Both the position numbers and the translations under genes were made by a program. Source: Lentzea californiensis (lineage in GTDB: Bacteria > Actinomycetota > Actinomycetes > Mycobacteriales > Pseudonocardiaceae). From it: a stretch of DNA of 64,000 bases. The stretch is from NCBI RefSeq assembly GCF_024648825.1, contig NZ_JANBBE010000007.1, forward strand, positions 124,001 through 188,000, given 5' to 3'. Under the pieces are notes generated by a model. It saw nothing but the letters and a program-made list of their open reading frames with translations, was not told where the DNA came from and made no database searches. Below, one piece after another: positions 17,951 through 27,833 of this stretch. Every line of letters starts with the position of its first letter. Within the stretch, counting starts at the first letter, position 1.

Positions 17951-20900
17951 TGAAGTACTTCGCCTCCGGGTGGTGCGCCACGAAGGCGTCGGTGGACTGT
18001 TCCGGGTGTAGCTGGAGTTCCTCGGACAGCGAGACCCCGATGCGCGACGGCTCCAGGAGCTCGACGATGCGGGCGCGGTCTTCCATCTCGGGGCAGGCGC
18101 CGTAGCCGAACGAGTAACGCGCGCCGCGGTAGCCGAGTTTGAAGTACTCCTCGACGTCGGCCGGGTCTTCGGCGGCGACGGTGCCGCCCGCCGGCCAGAC
18201 GAGCTCCTCGCGGACCCGCTTGTGCCAGTACTCGGCCAGCGCCTCGGTGAGCTGGACCCCCAGTCCGTGGACTTCCAGGTACTCACGATACGCGTTCTTG
18301 GCGAACAGCTCGTTCGCGTAGTCGGCGATCGGCTGGCCCATCGTGACGAGGTGGAACGCGATCACGTCGACCTCGCCGGCGTCGCGAGGACGCCAGAAGT
18401 CCGCCAGGCAGAGGCGGCGATTCCTTTTCTGGCGCGGAAAGGTGAACCGGAAGCGTTCAGCGGACCCGATGGAGGGCTCCTCCAGGATGACCAGGTCCTC
18501 ACCGTCGGAGACGCACGGGAAGTAGCCGTAGACGACCGCGGCGTGGGCAAGAACACCTTCCGTGGCAAGGCGTTCCATCCAGTAGCGCAGGCGTGGGCGG
18601 CCTTCGGTCTCGACCAGTTCCTCGTAGGTCGGGCCGCCGCCGCGCGTGCCCTTGAGGCCCCACTGCCCCATGAACGTCGCGCGCTCGTCCAGCAAAGCGC
18701 CGTACTCCGCGACCGGGATGCCCTTCACGACCCGGCTGCCCCAGAACGGCGGCACGGGGATCGGGTTGCCGGCCGCCACGTCGGAGCGGCCGGACACGAC
18801 TTCTTCTTCTCCCGCAACGGCTTTGCGGGCCGCCGCGATGCGCAGCGACCGTTCGCGACGGGCCTTGCGCTCCAGGACCTTCGCCTGGGCCTCGGAATCC
18901 ACCAGCGGGGTCTCGCCGCGCTTGGCCGCCATGATCGCGTCCATCAGCCGCAGGCCCTCGAAGGCGTCACGGGCGTAGCGGACGTCGCCGAAGTACATCT
19001 CCGTCAGGTCGTTCTCGACGTACGCACGCGTCAACGCCGCGCCGCCCAGCAGCACCGGCCATCGCGCGGCGACACCCCGGGAGTTCATCTCCTCGAGGTT
19101 CTCCTTCATGATCACGGTCGACTTGACCAGCAGGCCGGACATGCCGATCGCGTCCGCGCGGTGTTCCTCCGCGGCCTCCAGGATCGTGTTGATCGGCTGC
19201 TTGATGCCGATGTTCACGACCTCGTAGCCGTTGTTGGACAGGATGATGTCGACGAGGTTCTTGCCGATGTCGTGGACGTCGCCCTTCACGGTGGCGAGCA
19301 CGATCCGGCCCTTGCCGCCGGCAGCGTCGTCCTCGGACCGTTCCATGTGGGGTTCGAGGTGCGCGACGGCGGTCTTCATGACCTCCGCGGACTGCAGCAC
19401 GAACGGCAGCTGCATCTGGCCGGAGCCGAAGAGTTCGCCGACGGTCTTCATGCCGGCGAGCAACGTGTCGTTGATGATCTGCAACGCCGGGCGCTCGTCC
19501 AGAGCAAGGTCCAGATCGGCTTCCAGGCCGTTGCGCTCGCCGTCGACTATGCGGCGCTGCAGGCGTTCGAACAACGGCAGCGCGGCCAGTTCCTGAGCCC
19601 GCGTGGCGGAGTTCGACTTCGTGGTGACGCCCTCGAACAGTTCCATGAGCTTCTGCAGCGGGTCGTAGCCCTCGCGGCGGCGGTCGTAGACGAGGTCGAG
19701 GGCCACCGCGCGCTGCTCGTCGGGGATGCGGGCCATAGGCACGATCTTGGACGCGTGCACGATCGCGGTGTCGAGGCCCGCCTGCACGCATTCGTGCAGG
19801 AACACGGAGTTCAGCACCTGGCGCGCGGCGGGGTTGAGTCCGAAGGAGACGTTCGACAGGCCCAGAGTCGTTTGCACGTCCGGATGACGGCGCTTGAGCT
19901 CGCGGATCGCCTCGATCGTCTCGACGGCGTCGCGGCGCACCTCCTCCTGGCCGGTGGAGATCGGGAAGGTCAGGCAGTCGACGATGATGTCGTCGACCCG
20001 CATGCCCCAGTTCGTCGTGAGGTCCTCGATCAGCCGGGTCGCGACGCGGACCTTCCACTCGGCCGTGCGGGCCTGGCCCTCCTCGTCGATGCACAGCGCC
20101 ACGACCGCCGCGCCGTGCTCGGAGACGAGCCGCATGATCTTCTGGAACCGGGAGTCCGGGCCGTCGCCGTCCTCGTAGTTGACCGAGTTGACGGCGCTGC
20201 GGCCGCCGAGGCACTCCAGACCGGCCTGCAGCACGCCCGGTTCGGTGGAGTCGAGCACGATCGGCAACGTCGACGCGGTGGCCAGCCGCGAGGCCAGCGC
20301 ACGCATGTCCGCCTCGCCGTCGCGGCCCACGTAGTCGATGCAGAGGTCGATCAGGTGGGCACCCTCGCGCGTCTGGTCGCGCGCGATCTCGATGCAGTCC
20401 TCCCACTTCTCCGCGAGCATCGCCTCGCGGAACGCCTTGGAGCCGTTGGCGTTCGTGCGCTCGCCGATCATCAGCACCGAAGCGTCCTGTGTGAACGGGA
20501 CGGCCTGGTACAGGGACGACACACCCGGTTCCGGGCGCGGCCGGCGCGTCGACGGACCGAGGTCGCGCACCGCGTCGGCCACCTGGCGCAGGTGCTCGGA
20601 CGTCGTGCCGCAGCAGCCACCGACGAGCCGGGCACCGAACTCGCGGACGAACCCCGCCAGCGCCTGGGCCAGTTCCTCCGGCGACAACGGGTAGACCGCG
20701 CCGTGCGGCCCCAGTTCGGGGAGTCCGGCGTTCGGCATCACCGACAACGGGATGCGCGCGTGCTTCGAGAGCGTGCGCAGGTGCTCGCTCATCTCGGCGG
20801 GACCGGTGGCGCAGTTCAGGCCGATCAGGTCGATTCCCAGCGGTTCCAGCGCGGCGCCGATCTCCGAGCCGAGCAGCATCGTGCCGGTCGTCTCCACGGT

Positions 20901-21482
20901 CACCTGGGCGATGATCGGCACGAACCGGCCCTCGGCCGTCATCGCGCGTTTGGCGCCGACGACGGACGCCTTGGTCTGCAGCAGGTCCTGCGAGGTCTCG
21001 ACGATGATCGCGTCCACCCCGCCGACGAGCAGACCCTTGCACTGCTCCTGGTAGGCGTCGCGCAACGTCGCATAAGGAGCGTGGCCGAGCGTCGGCAGCT
21101 TGGTGCCGGGACCGACGGAGCCGAGCACGAACCGGGGCTGCCCGGACGTGGCGAACTCGTCCGCCACCTCGCGTGCCAGTGCGGCACCTCGCTCGGACAG
21201 GTGGAAGATCTGGTCCGGAATGTCGTACTCGGCGAGGTTCGCGAGGTTCGCACCGAAAGTGTTCGTTTCCACGGCGTCGCAGCCGACCTCGAGATAGCCG
21301 CGGTGCACCGCCTTGACGACGTCCGGGCGGGTGACGTTCAGGATCTCGTTGCAGCCCTCGAGACCGTTGAAGTCGTCGAGGGAGAGGTCAACGGCCTGAA
21401 GCATCGTGCCCATGGCCCCGTCAGCGACGACGACACGGTTCACCAGCGCTTCCAGCAACGGCGACTCTCCGCGATCACGCAT
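17943..21482 (-). CDS. metH: Cobalamin-dependent methionine synthase MetH
   Basis: A 1179-residue four-module enzyme making methionine from homocysteine and methyl-tetrahydrofolate. Modules in order: homocysteine-binding barrel ending in the zinc motif GGCCGTT, pterin-binding barrel (GERTNANGSKAFR), cobalamin module with DVHDIGKN whose His binds cobalt, and a short activation domain (YFPCVSDGEDLVILEEP, YSFGYGACPEM). It is slightly shorter than the E. coli enzyme. ATG 21482 lies six bases after a TAGGCT -10, so the message is leaderless and has no riboswitch. Position next to the PAC2 gene matches Rv2124c-Rv2125. Confidence 0.97.
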   Translation of the reverse strand: MRDRGESPLLEALVNRVVVADGAMGTMLQAVDLSLDDFNGLEGCNEILNVTRPDVVKAVHRGYLEVGCDAVETNTFGANLANLAEYDIPDQIFHLSERGAALAREVADEFATSGQPRFVLGSVGPGTKLPTLGHAPYATLRDAYQEQCKGLLVGGVDAIIVETSQDLLQTKASVVGAKRAMTAEGRFVPIIAQVTVETTGTMLLGSEIGAALEPLGIDLIGLNCATGPAEMSEHLRTLSKHARIPLSVMPNAGLPELGPHGAVYPLSPEELAQALAGFVREFGARLVGGCCGTTSEHLRQVADAVRDLGPSTRRPRPEPGVSSLYQAVPFTQDASVLMIGERTNANGSKAFREAMLAEKWEDCIEIARDQTREGAHLIDLCIDYVGRDGEADMRALASRLATASTLPIVLDSTEPGVLQAGLECLGGRSAVNSVNYEDGDGPDSRFQKIMRLVSEHGAAVVALCIDEEGQARTAEWKVRVATRLIEDLTTNWGMRVDDIIVDCLTFPISTGQEEVRRDAVETIEAIRELKRRHPDVQTTLGLSNVSFGLNPAARQVLNSVFLHECVQAGLDTAIVHASKIVPMARIPDEQRAVALDLVYDRRREGYDPLQKLMELFEGVTTKSNSATRAQELAALPLFERLQRRIVDGERNGLEADLDLALDERPALQIINDTLLAGMKTVGELFGSGQMQLPFVLQSAEVMKTAVAHLEPHMERSEDDAAGGKGRIVLATVKGDVHDIGKNLVDIILSNNGYEVVNIGIKQPINTILEAAEEHRADAIGMSGLLVKSTVIMKENLEEMNSRGVAARWPVLLGGAALTRAYVENDLTEMYFGDVRYARDAFEGLRLMDAIMAAKRGETPLVDSEAQAKVLERKARRERSLRIAAARKAVAGEEEVVSGRSDVAAGNPIPVPPFWGSRVVKGIPVAEYGALLDERATFMGQWGLKGTRGGGPTYEELVETEGRPRLRYWMERLATEGVLAHAAVVYGYFPCVSDGEDLVILEEPSIGSAERFRFTFPRQKRNRRLCLADFWRPRDAGEVDVIAFHLVTMGQPIADYANELFAKNAYREYLEVHGLGVQLTEALAEYWHKRVREELVWPAGGTVAAEDPADVEEYFKLGYRGARYSFGYGACPEMEDRARIVELLEPSRIGVSLSEELQLHPEQSTDAFVAHHPEAKYFNV

Positions 21483-21530
21483 GGGCCAAGCCTACGATGA
21501 GTTGACTGGCGGAACCCGTAGTCTGGCGCC
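21483..21530. promoter_or_regulatory. Compact divergent leaderless promoters of metH and the PAC2 gene
   Basis: The 48-base gap carries a minus-strand TAGGCT (21494-21489) six bases before the metH ATG and a plus-strand TAGTCT (21519-21524) six bases before GTG 21531. Each spacing puts the transcription start at the first base of the start codon. Confidence 0.6.
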
Positions 21531-22430
21531 GTGAACGATCCGTCCCAGGAATCCCCGACCCCCTCGAACCCGCGCATCCCGCTCACGGCTCCGATCATGG
21601 TCTGTGCGTTCGAAGGCTGGAACGACGCCGGCGACGCCGCCAGCACCGCGATCGAGCACCTCCAACTCACCTGGGACGCCACCCCGCTCGCCGAGATCGA
21701 CCCGGACGACTACTACGACTTCCAGGTGACGCGCCCCAGCGTCCGCCTGGTGGACGGCGTCACCCGCAGGGTCGACTGGCCGACGACACGACTGTCGGTG
21801 TGCAGGCCCCCCGGCTCGGACGTGGACGTCATCCTCGTGCACGGCATCGAGCCGAACATGCGGTGGCGCAAGTTCGCCGCCGAGCTGCTGGGCCACATCG
21901 ACGCCCTCGGGGTGACGACGGTGGTGACGCTGGGCGCACTGCTGATGGACACGCCCCACACGCGCCCGGTCCCGGTCACCGGCACCGCCTACGACGCGGA
22001 CGCCGCCGAGAAGTTCGGCCTGGAGCACTCGAAGTACGAGGGCCCGACCGGCATCGTCGGCGTGTTCCAGGACGCGTGCGTGCAGGCGGGCATCCCGGCC
22101 ATCTCGTTCTGGGCCGCCGTGCCGCACTACGTCTCGCAGCCTCCCTCCCCCAAGGCCACGCTGGCCCTGCTGCACCGGGTCGAGGAGGTGCTCGACATCG
22201 AGGTCCCGCTCGGCGCCCTGCCGGAGCAGGCCGAGGAGTGGGAGCGCACGGTCTCCGAGATGGCCGACGAGGACGAGGACGTGCGCAACTACGTGCGCGC
22301 CCTGGAAGAGCGCGGCGACGCGGAGCTGCAGATCACCGAGGCGTCGGGTGACGACATCGCCGCGGAGTTCGAGCGCTACCTGCGCCGCCGCGGCCGTGGT
22401 CCGGGCTGGCCGTCGCCCGGTCCGCGCTGA
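21531..22430 (+). CDS. PAC2 family protein (proteasome-assembly-chaperone-like)
   Basis: A 299-residue protein of the PAC2/DUF75 family, related in fold to the eukaryotic proteasome assembly chaperone. Seen: APIMVCAFEGWNDAGDAASTAI, DFQVTRPSVRLVDG, VILVHGIEPNMRWRKFA, GALLMDTPHTRPVPVTG, GVFQDACVQAGIPAISFWAAVPHYV and a charged helical C-terminus. The bacterial role is not settled. Equivalent to Rv2125, kept next to metH and within reach of mpa, which is suggestive but not proof of a proteasome link. Confidence 0.92.
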   Translation: MNDPSQESPTPSNPRIPLTAPIMVCAFEGWNDAGDAASTAIEHLQLTWDATPLAEIDPDDYYDFQVTRPSVRLVDGVTRRVDWPTTRLSVCRPPGSDVDVILVHGIEPNMRWRKFAAELLGHIDALGVTTVVTLGALLMDTPHTRPVPVTGTAYDADAAEKFGLEHSKYEGPTGIVGVFQDACVQAGIPAISFWAAVPHYVSQPPSPKATLALLHRVEEVLDIEVPLGALPEQAEEWERTVSEMADEDEDVRNYVRALEERGDAELQITEASGDDIAAEFERYLRRRGRGPGWPSPGPR

Positions 22431-22500
22431 CAGGAACTTAGCGACAACAACCACTTTTGGGCGCTCTCCGCCGCTCACCGCAATAGGGTGAGCGGCGGAG

Positions 22501-23667
22501 GTGTCCGTGGGACGGTTGGCACGCGCCGGGTTGTACGCGGGTGCGGTGATCGGGCCGTTCGGCGGCGCCGTGACCACCTCGATCCTGCCCGAGATCGGCG
22601 ACAGCTTCGGGCGGTCGGCGGGCAACGCCGCCTCGACGCTCACCTACTACCTCGTGCCGTTCGCGGTGCTGATGCTGGCTTCCGGCACGCTCGCGCAGCG
22701 CTGGGGTCCACAACGGACCATCCGGATCGCCTACGTCGCCTACGCGCTGACGTCCGTGCTGGCCGCCTGCTCCTGGAGCTTCGAGGTGCTGCTGGCCTCC
22801 CGCGCGTTGCAGGGCGCGGCGAACTCGTTCACGACGCCGGTGCTGCTGGCGGTGATCGCCGCCTCGACGCCCAGGGAGAAGCTCGGCCGGGCGCTGGGGT
22901 TGTTCGGCTCGATGCAGGCGGCCGGGCAGACGTCCGCGCCGCTCGTCGGCGGGCTCACCGCCGAGGTCGACTGGCGGCTGGCGTTCGTGGTCATCGCGGT
23001 GGTCGCCGTCGCGCTGGCGGTCCTGGGCGTGCCGCAGACGGAGGCCGAACCGGAGCGCGACGCGAGTCTGCGCAGCGCGTTCGTGCCGAGCACGCTGCGG
23101 CCCGCGCTCATCGCGTTCGTCTGCTGGGGGTGCCTCGGCGGGTTGTCGTTCCTCGTGGCGTTCCGGCTGGACGACGTGTTCGGCCTCAGCGCGGGCGAAC
23201 GCGGCCTGCTGCTCACCGGCTTCGGCATCGTCGGGTTCCTGACCGCGCGGCAGATCGGCAAGGCCATCGACAGGTTCGGTGCCGCCACCACGGTCGTCGT
23301 CGGCGCGACGCTGGGCGCGGGGCTCGTCGCGGCGGTGGGCACGACGCCGGTCGCGGCGGTCGCGGTCATCGCGTGGGCGCTGACCGGAGCCGCCGCGCAG
23401 GGCGTGCTGGTGAGTCTCAACGCGCTGGTGCTGCAGAACGGCAGCGCCAACAGGGGCGGCAGCGTCAGCGTCGTGCAGTCACTGCGCTTCATGGGCGCCG
23501 CCGCGGCCCCGCTGGCGTTCGTCCCGCTCTACCAGTCACATCCGCTGACGGCCTTCCTCGTCCCGGCGGCGTTGCTGGTGACCGTGCCCGCGATCGTCAC
23601 GTGGACAGGTCGCGCCGGCGGAACCCGGCGAACCCCGCCGCCAGGAGCAGCACCGCCACCACTGTGA
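22501..23667 (+). CDS. Major facilitator superfamily transporter
   Basis: A 388-residue, 12-helix transporter. Helix 1 (GLYAGAVIGPFGGAVTTSILPEIGDSFG), the loop 2-3 motif LAQRWGPQRTIRIAY and the helix 5 antiporter-type motif GLFGSMQAAGQTSAPLVGG point to the DHA1 drug-efflux group. GTG 22501 follows GGCGGAG; a -10 TAGGGT is at 22484. The final 18 residues ([18 protein letters not shown]) are unusually Pro-rich and lie antisense to the end of the converging permease gene, so the tail looks like a read-through extension. Substrate unknown. Confidence 0.9.
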   Translation: MSVGRLARAGLYAGAVIGPFGGAVTTSILPEIGDSFGRSAGNAASTLTYYLVPFAVLMLASGTLAQRWGPQRTIRIAYVAYALTSVLAACSWSFEVLLASRALQGAANSFTTPVLLAVIAASTPREKLGRALGLFGSMQAAGQTSAPLVGGLTAEVDWRLAFVVIAVVAVALAVLGVPQTEAEPERDASLRSAFVPSTLRPALIAFVCWGCLGGLSFLVAFRLDDVFGLSAGERGLLLTGFGIVGFLTARQIGKAIDRFGAATTVVVGATLGAGLVAAVGTTPVAAVAVIAWALTGAAAQGVLVSLNALVLQNGSANRGGSVSVVQSLRFMGAAAAPLAFVPLYQSHPLTAFLVPAALLVTVPAIVTWTGRAGGTRRTPPPGAAPPPL

Positions 23668-25180
23668 GCCAGGCGAGCGGCCCGAAGGTGATGTCCGGGT
23701 ACTTCGGGACGTGCGTGAACGGCGAGAGGTCGATCATCCACTGGTCGAGCTGCAGCGCGGGGCCGAGCAGCGTGAGGACCAGCGCCACCGACACCACCGC
23801 CCAACTCACGCCCGTGAGCTGCGGGAACAGTCCGAACAGGACCAGCGCCACGCCCGCGATCACCCACGCGGCCGGGAGCTGGGCCAGTGCCGCGCCGAGC
23901 ATCTGCGGCAGGACGGCGCCCAGGTCCCTCGTCTGCGTCCCGTAGACGAGGCCCAGGCCCAGACCGGCCGCCGCCAGCACGACCGCACCGCCCACCAGGG
24001 CGAACACCGCGTGCGAGGCCACCCAGCCCCAGCGCGAGACCGGCGTGGCGAGGATCGGCTCCGCGCGGAACGACGTCTCCTCCGACCGCAGCCGCAGGAC
24101 CGCCTGCACGAGGTAGATCGACGAGATCAGCCCGAGGAGCTGGGTGACGGTCGCGAAGAACGCGTCGACCATCGCGTCGGCCCCGCCGATCTTGCTGACG
24201 ATCTGGCCGAGCGCCGGGTTGTCCTGCACCATCTGCCCGACGGCCTGCGCGACGCTGCCGTAGATCACCCCCACCGCGAACAGCGCGACGGACCAGCCGA
24301 TCAGCGAGCCCTTCTGCAGCCGCCACGCCAGCCCGAACGGGCTGCCGATCGTGCCGTGCGGCGGGCCGAGCCGGGCGGCCAGCAGACCGAGCCCCACGTC
24401 GCGGCGGGTCACGATGTACGCGGACACGCCCGTCAGCAGGACGAACGCCGCGAGCGGGAGCAGCAGCACCCAGAACCTGTTGTCGCCGAACGACCGCACG
24501 TGCTCGGTCCAGCCGATCGGCGAGAACCAGGTCAGCCACTGCGGCCCCGACTCCCCCGCCGCGTCGCCCGCCGCACGCAGCAGGTAGGTGACACCGAGGA
24601 ACCCGCCCGCGATCGCGTTGGACACGCGCGAGTTCTCGGAGAGCTGCGCGGTGCACGCGCTGACGGCGGTGAACACCAGTCCGACGCTCGCCGTGGAGAG
24701 GCCGAACGCGAACGCGCCGGCCGGGGCCAGGTCCTTGCCGATCAGCGCCAGCGCCTGCAACAGCCCGATCAGCAGGCTCGTGCCGCCGGCGACGATCACC
24801 GCGGCGGCGAGCGGCGCGTGCCGTCCGACGACCGTGGCGGCGATGAGCTCGGTGCGGCCCGCCTCTTCTTCCGCGCGCGTGTGCCGGGTGACGACCAGCA
24901 TGGCCATGATCGCGACGAACAGGCCGGAGAAGACGCCCCAGCGCCACACCACCAGGCCGCCCAGCGACGACCAGTCGTGCAGCGGGCCGAGCATCGCGAG
25001 GAAGGCGGAGTTCGCGTTCGCGGTGACGCCGAGCAGCGCCCGCGACTCGGCCGTTGCGTACAGCTCCTCCAGCGCGGTCGTCGTCGAGTAGGTGACGCCG
25101 ACCAGGAACAGGACCCAGACCGGCAGCAGGATCCGGTCGCGGCGCAGCGCCAGCCGCACGAGGTGCCCGGTGCCGATCAC
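23597..25180 (-). CDS. ABC-2 type exporter permease, large
   Basis: A 527-residue membrane protein with about 12 helices in two halves, each starting with a conserved juxtamembrane segment ([41 protein letters not shown]). This is the TnrB3/polyketide-exporter type in which a double-length permease pairs with one ATPase. GTG 25180 overlaps the ATPase stop by four bases. The 3' end overlaps the converging MFS gene by 71 bases. Substrate unknown, probably an antibiotic or lipid. Confidence 0.9.
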   Translation of the reverse strand: MIGTGHLVRLALRRDRILLPVWVLFLVGVTYSTTTALEELYATAESRALLGVTANANSAFLAMLGPLHDWSSLGGLVVWRWGVFSGLFVAIMAMLVVTRHTRAEEEAGRTELIAATVVGRHAPLAAAVIVAGGTSLLIGLLQALALIGKDLAPAGAFAFGLSTASVGLVFTAVSACTAQLSENSRVSNAIAGGFLGVTYLLRAAGDAAGESGPQWLTWFSPIGWTEHVRSFGDNRFWVLLLPLAAFVLLTGVSAYIVTRRDVGLGLLAARLGPPHGTIGSPFGLAWRLQKGSLIGWSVALFAVGVIYGSVAQAVGQMVQDNPALGQIVSKIGGADAMVDAFFATVTQLLGLISSIYLVQAVLRLRSEETSFRAEPILATPVSRWGWVASHAVFALVGGAVVLAAAGLGLGLVYGTQTRDLGAVLPQMLGAALAQLPAAWVIAGVALVLFGLFPQLTGVSWAVVSVALVLTLLGPALQLDQWMIDLSPFTHVPKYPDITFGPLAWLTVVAVLLLAAGFAGFRRRDLST

Positions 25181-26064
25181 TTCGCGTCCTCGTAGTGGCG
25201 CAGGAACAGCTCTTCCAGAGTGGGCGGCTGGGAGGTCAGCGTGCGCACGCCCGTCGCCACGAGCTGCTTGAGCACCGGATCGAGCTCGTCCGAGTCGACC
25301 TCGAACCTGACCCGGTTGCCCTCGGCGACCAGGTCGTGCACGCCGGCCAGGTCCGCGAGACCGTTGGGCGGGCCCGCGAGCTCGGCGGAGATCGACGTGC
25401 GGGTGAGGTGCCGCAGGTCGGCGAGCGTGCCGGTCTCCACGATGTGGCCGCCCCGGATGATGCTGACCCGGTCGCACAGGGCCTCGACCTCGGCGAGGAT
25501 GTGGCTGGAGAGCAGCACGGTGCGGCCGCGGGAGCGTTCGTCGTTGATGCAGTCCTGGAAGACGGCCTCCATCAGCGGGTCGAGGCCCGAGGTCGGCTCG
25601 TCGAGGATCAGCAGCTCGACGTCGCTCGACAGGGCGGCGACCAGCGCGACCTTCTGCCGGTTGCCCTTGGAGTAGGTGCGGCCCTTCTTGCGCGGGTCCA
25701 GTTCGAAGCGCTCCAGGAGCTCGGCGCGGCGGGCCTTGTTCAGGCCGCCGCGGAGCCGTCCGAGCAGGTCGATGACCTCGCCACCGGTCAGGTTGGGCCA
25801 GAGGTTGACGTCGCCGGGGACGTAGGCGAGGCGGCGGTGCAGGGCCGCGGTGTCCTTCCACGGGTCGCCGCCGAGCAGCCGCGCGGTGCCGGAGTCGGCA
25901 CGCAGCAGGCCGAGGAGGACCCGGATCGCCGTCGACTTGCCGGCGCCGTTCGGGCCCAGGAAGCCGTGCACCTCGCCGGTGTGGACGTCCAGGTTCAGGT
26001 CGTCCAGCGCGCGCGTCGGGCCGAAGGTCTTCACCAGGCCCGACACGGATATCGCAGATGTCAT
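25177..26064 (-). CDS. ABC exporter ATP-binding protein
   Basis: A 295-residue ATPase with Walker A GPNGAGKS, signature [16 protein letters not shown] (LSGGQ replaced by YSKGN, usual in this exporter group), Walker [14 protein letters not shown] and H-loop SSHILAE. A C-terminal 80-residue domain ([29 protein letters not shown]) is typical of DrrA-like exporters. ATG 26064 is seven bases after TAGCTT (26077-26072), so a leaderless start is likely. It is divergent from a MarR-type regulator and shares its promoter region, suggesting direct repression. Confidence 0.94.
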   Translation of the reverse strand: MTSAISVSGLVKTFGPTRALDDLNLDVHTGEVHGFLGPNGAGKSTAIRVLLGLLRADSGTARLLGGDPWKDTAALHRRLAYVPGDVNLWPNLTGGEVIDLLGRLRGGLNKARRAELLERFELDPRKKGRTYSKGNRQKVALVAALSSDVELLILDEPTSGLDPLMEAVFQDCINDERSRGRTVLLSSHILAEVEALCDRVSIIRGGHIVETGTLADLRHLTRTSISAELAGPPNGLADLAGVHDLVAEGNRVRFEVDSDELDPVLKQLVATGVRTLTSQPPTLEELFLRHYEDAK

Positions 26065-26084
26065 GGCGGGTAAGCTACGCTTCT

Positions 26085-26100
26085 TTCACAACTTCGTGAA
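26085..26100. promoter_or_regulatory. Operator TTCAC-AACTTC-GTGAA between exporter and regulator
   Basis: A perfect 5-6-5 inverted repeat lies in the -35 zone of the ABC ATPase promoter (-10 TAGCTT) and in the -35 zone of a plausible regulator promoter (-10 TAAATT at 26106). One bound dimer could shut both. Confidence 0.55.
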
Positions 26101-26146
26101 GCGTGTAAATTTTGCTCGATCGACTGACGAAAGGGATGATGCCGCC

Positions 26147-26644
26147 GTGACGAGTGCTACGGAGCGTGACACGCAGGCGGTGAGCCAGTTCGTCGAACGG
26201 TTCGGCGGGATCCTGGCGGACACCGGCGTGCCCCGCATGCCGGCTCGCATCCTCGCGGCCCTGCTGACGACGGACTCCGGCCGGCTCACCGCGGCCGAGA
26301 TCTCCGACCTGCTGCAGATCTCCCCCGCGGCGGTGTCGGGCGCGGTGCGCTACCTGAGCACCGTCCAGATCGTCAGCCGCGAGCGCGAGCCCGGATCGCG
26401 CCGCGACGTCTACCGGATGCGCGACAACGTCTGGTTCGAGGCGACGTTCCGCAAGGACCAGATGCTCGGCATGATCGACGAGGTGCTCGGCGAGGGCGTC
26501 GAGGCGCTCGGCGCGGACTCCGAGGCGGGGATCCGGCTGGACGAGACGCGCGAGTTCTTCCGCTTCGTGCACGGCGAGCTCGGCTCGATGCTGGACCGGT
26601 GGCGCGTGCACCGCGAAAAGTGGATGCAAGAGCGCCAGGGCTAA
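26147..26644 (+). CDS. MarR/GbsR-family transcriptional regulator
   Basis: A 165-residue winged-helix repressor. DNA-binding core: MPARILAALLTTDSGRLTAAEISDLLQISPAAVSGAVRYLSTVQIV, then the wing REREPGSRRDVYRM. The C-terminal helices (FRKDQMLGMIDEVLGEGVEAL, RLDETREFFRFVHGELGSML) form the dimer. Regulators of this type sit beside drug exporters and lose DNA affinity on binding the drug. GTG 26147 has AAAGGGA about ten bases upstream. It is divergent from the ABC exporter it probably controls. Confidence 0.92.
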   Translation: MTSATERDTQAVSQFVERFGGILADTGVPRMPARILAALLTTDSGRLTAAEISDLLQISPAAVSGAVRYLSTVQIVSREREPGSRRDVYRMRDNVWFEATFRKDQMLGMIDEVLGEGVEALGADSEAGIRLDETREFFRFVHGELGSMLDRWRVHREKWMQERQG

Positions 26645-26677
26645 CGGCTTACCGTTGATTCCTGCTTCCTGCAACGA

Positions 26678-26711
26678 GAGGCGGCACCACCCGTTCGGGT
26701 GATGCCGCCTC
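26678..26711. terminator. Hairpin terminator between converging genes
   Basis: GAGGCGGCA-CC-ACCCG at 26678-26693 pairs with CGGGT-GA-TGCCGCCTC at 26696-26711 apart from an internal mismatch. It serves the regulator and the secreted protease. Confidence 0.8.
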
Positions 26712-26732
26712 CGTTTCGTTCACTTCAGGTGA

Positions 26733-27833
26733 TCAGCCCGTGGTGAGCGTCAGACCGTAGGTCTCGAGGATCTCGTTGACCGGCTGGTAGTAGGTCGTGC
26801 CGCCGCTGGTGCAGTTGCCGGAGCCACCCGAGGTGACGCCCTGCGCCTGCGTGCCGCTGACCCACGAGCCACCCGAGTCACCGGGCTCCGCGCACACGTT
26901 CGTGCGCGTGAGGCCGCTGACCGAGCCCTCCTGGTAGTTCACGGTCTGGCTCTTGGCCTGGACCTCGCCGCAGTGCCAGCCCGTGGTCGAGCCGGAACGG
27001 CAGATCGAGGCGCCGACGGCGGACTCGGTGTGACCGGAGACGATCACGTCCGCGCCGCCGTAGTGGTTCACCTTGGCCGTCGACGTCCACGACGAGTTGG
27101 TCTTGACGAACGCGTAGTCGTTGCCCGGGAAGGACGACTTCTCGAACGCGCCCATCGCCGTCTTGTCGACGCCGGTCACCGTGTCGCCGGGCGAACCGCA
27201 GTGCCCGGCGGTGACGAAGCCGCCCGCGACCGCGAAGCCGACGGAGCAGCGTCCGGCGTTGTTGATGTAGTAGGCGTCGCCACCGCGGGTGTCCTTGAAC
27301 AGCCGCGGCGCCTCGTCGGTCTCGACGACCTTCGCGACCGCGCCCGCCTTCTCCACCAGGGCCTGCGCCGCCTGGGCCTGACCTCGCTTGACGGTGATCG
27401 TGACCGCGTTCGCCCTGGTGTCGACGTACCAGCCGGTGACCTCGGCCGGAGCCGGCGACGCGTCGAGCTTCGCCTTGGCCGCGTCGAGGTCGCTCGCCTT
27501 GTGCGCGACCGTGCGGGGCTCCGCGCCGAGCTTGCGGAGCCGGTCGGTCTTGGCCTCGTCGGTCACGCCCACGACGAGCTTGCCGATGGACGCGTCGAAC
27601 CACGCGCCGCCGTAGCTCTCGCCGGCGAACCCTTCCGCGACTCGCTGCAGGACCGTGGCCGCGCTCTCCTGGCGCAGCCTCTCCGCCGCCTGCGTGGCGT
27701 CGAGCCCGAGGTCGCGCTGCATCGCGGCGAGCAGGCCGGCGGAGGGTCCCTCGGCGGCGACGGCGGCAGGGGAGACCGTCGTCGCGAGAGCGCCCGCCAA
27801 CACGGCCACAGCTGCGACAGCCATGCGCTTCAT
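26733..27833 (-). CDS. Secreted S1 serine protease, streptogrisin/alpha-lytic type
   Basis: A 366-residue preproenzyme. A Sec signal (residues 1-27) is followed by an alpha-lytic-type propeptide (about 28-180) that acts as folding chaperone, then the mature chymotrypsin-like domain. The triad is His211 (TAGHCG), Asp239 (GNDYAFV) and Ser320 (EPGDSGGSW), with cysteine pairs around His and Ser. ATG 27833 is preferred because AAGGAGAA lies seven bases upstream; the longer TTG start would put the site too close. It is divergent from a secreted subtilase, so the two may share control. Confidence 0.95.
   Translation of the reverse strand: MKRMAVAAVAVLAGALATTVSPAAVAAEGPSAGLLAAMQRDLGLDATQAAERLRQESAATVLQRVAEGFAGESYGGAWFDASIGKLVVGVTDEAKTDRLRKLGAEPRTVAHKASDLDAAKAKLDASPAPAEVTGWYVDTRANAVTITVKRGQAQAAQALVEKAGAVAKVVETDEAPRLFKDTRGGDAYYINNAGRCSVGFAVAGGFVTAGHCGSPGDTVTGVDKTAMGAFEKSSFPGNDYAFVKTNSSWTSTAKVNHYGGADVIVSGHTESAVGASICRSGSTTGWHCGEVQAKSQTVNYQEGSVSGLTRTNVCAEPGDSGGSWVSGTQAQGVTSGGSGNCTSGGTTYYQPVNEILETYGLTLTTG

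Noticed and set aside
18222-21500. 1092-codon open frame on the plus strand
   Set aside because: It is fully antisense to metH, rich in Arg, Val, His and Gln as expected of a high-GC shadow frame, and has no domain.
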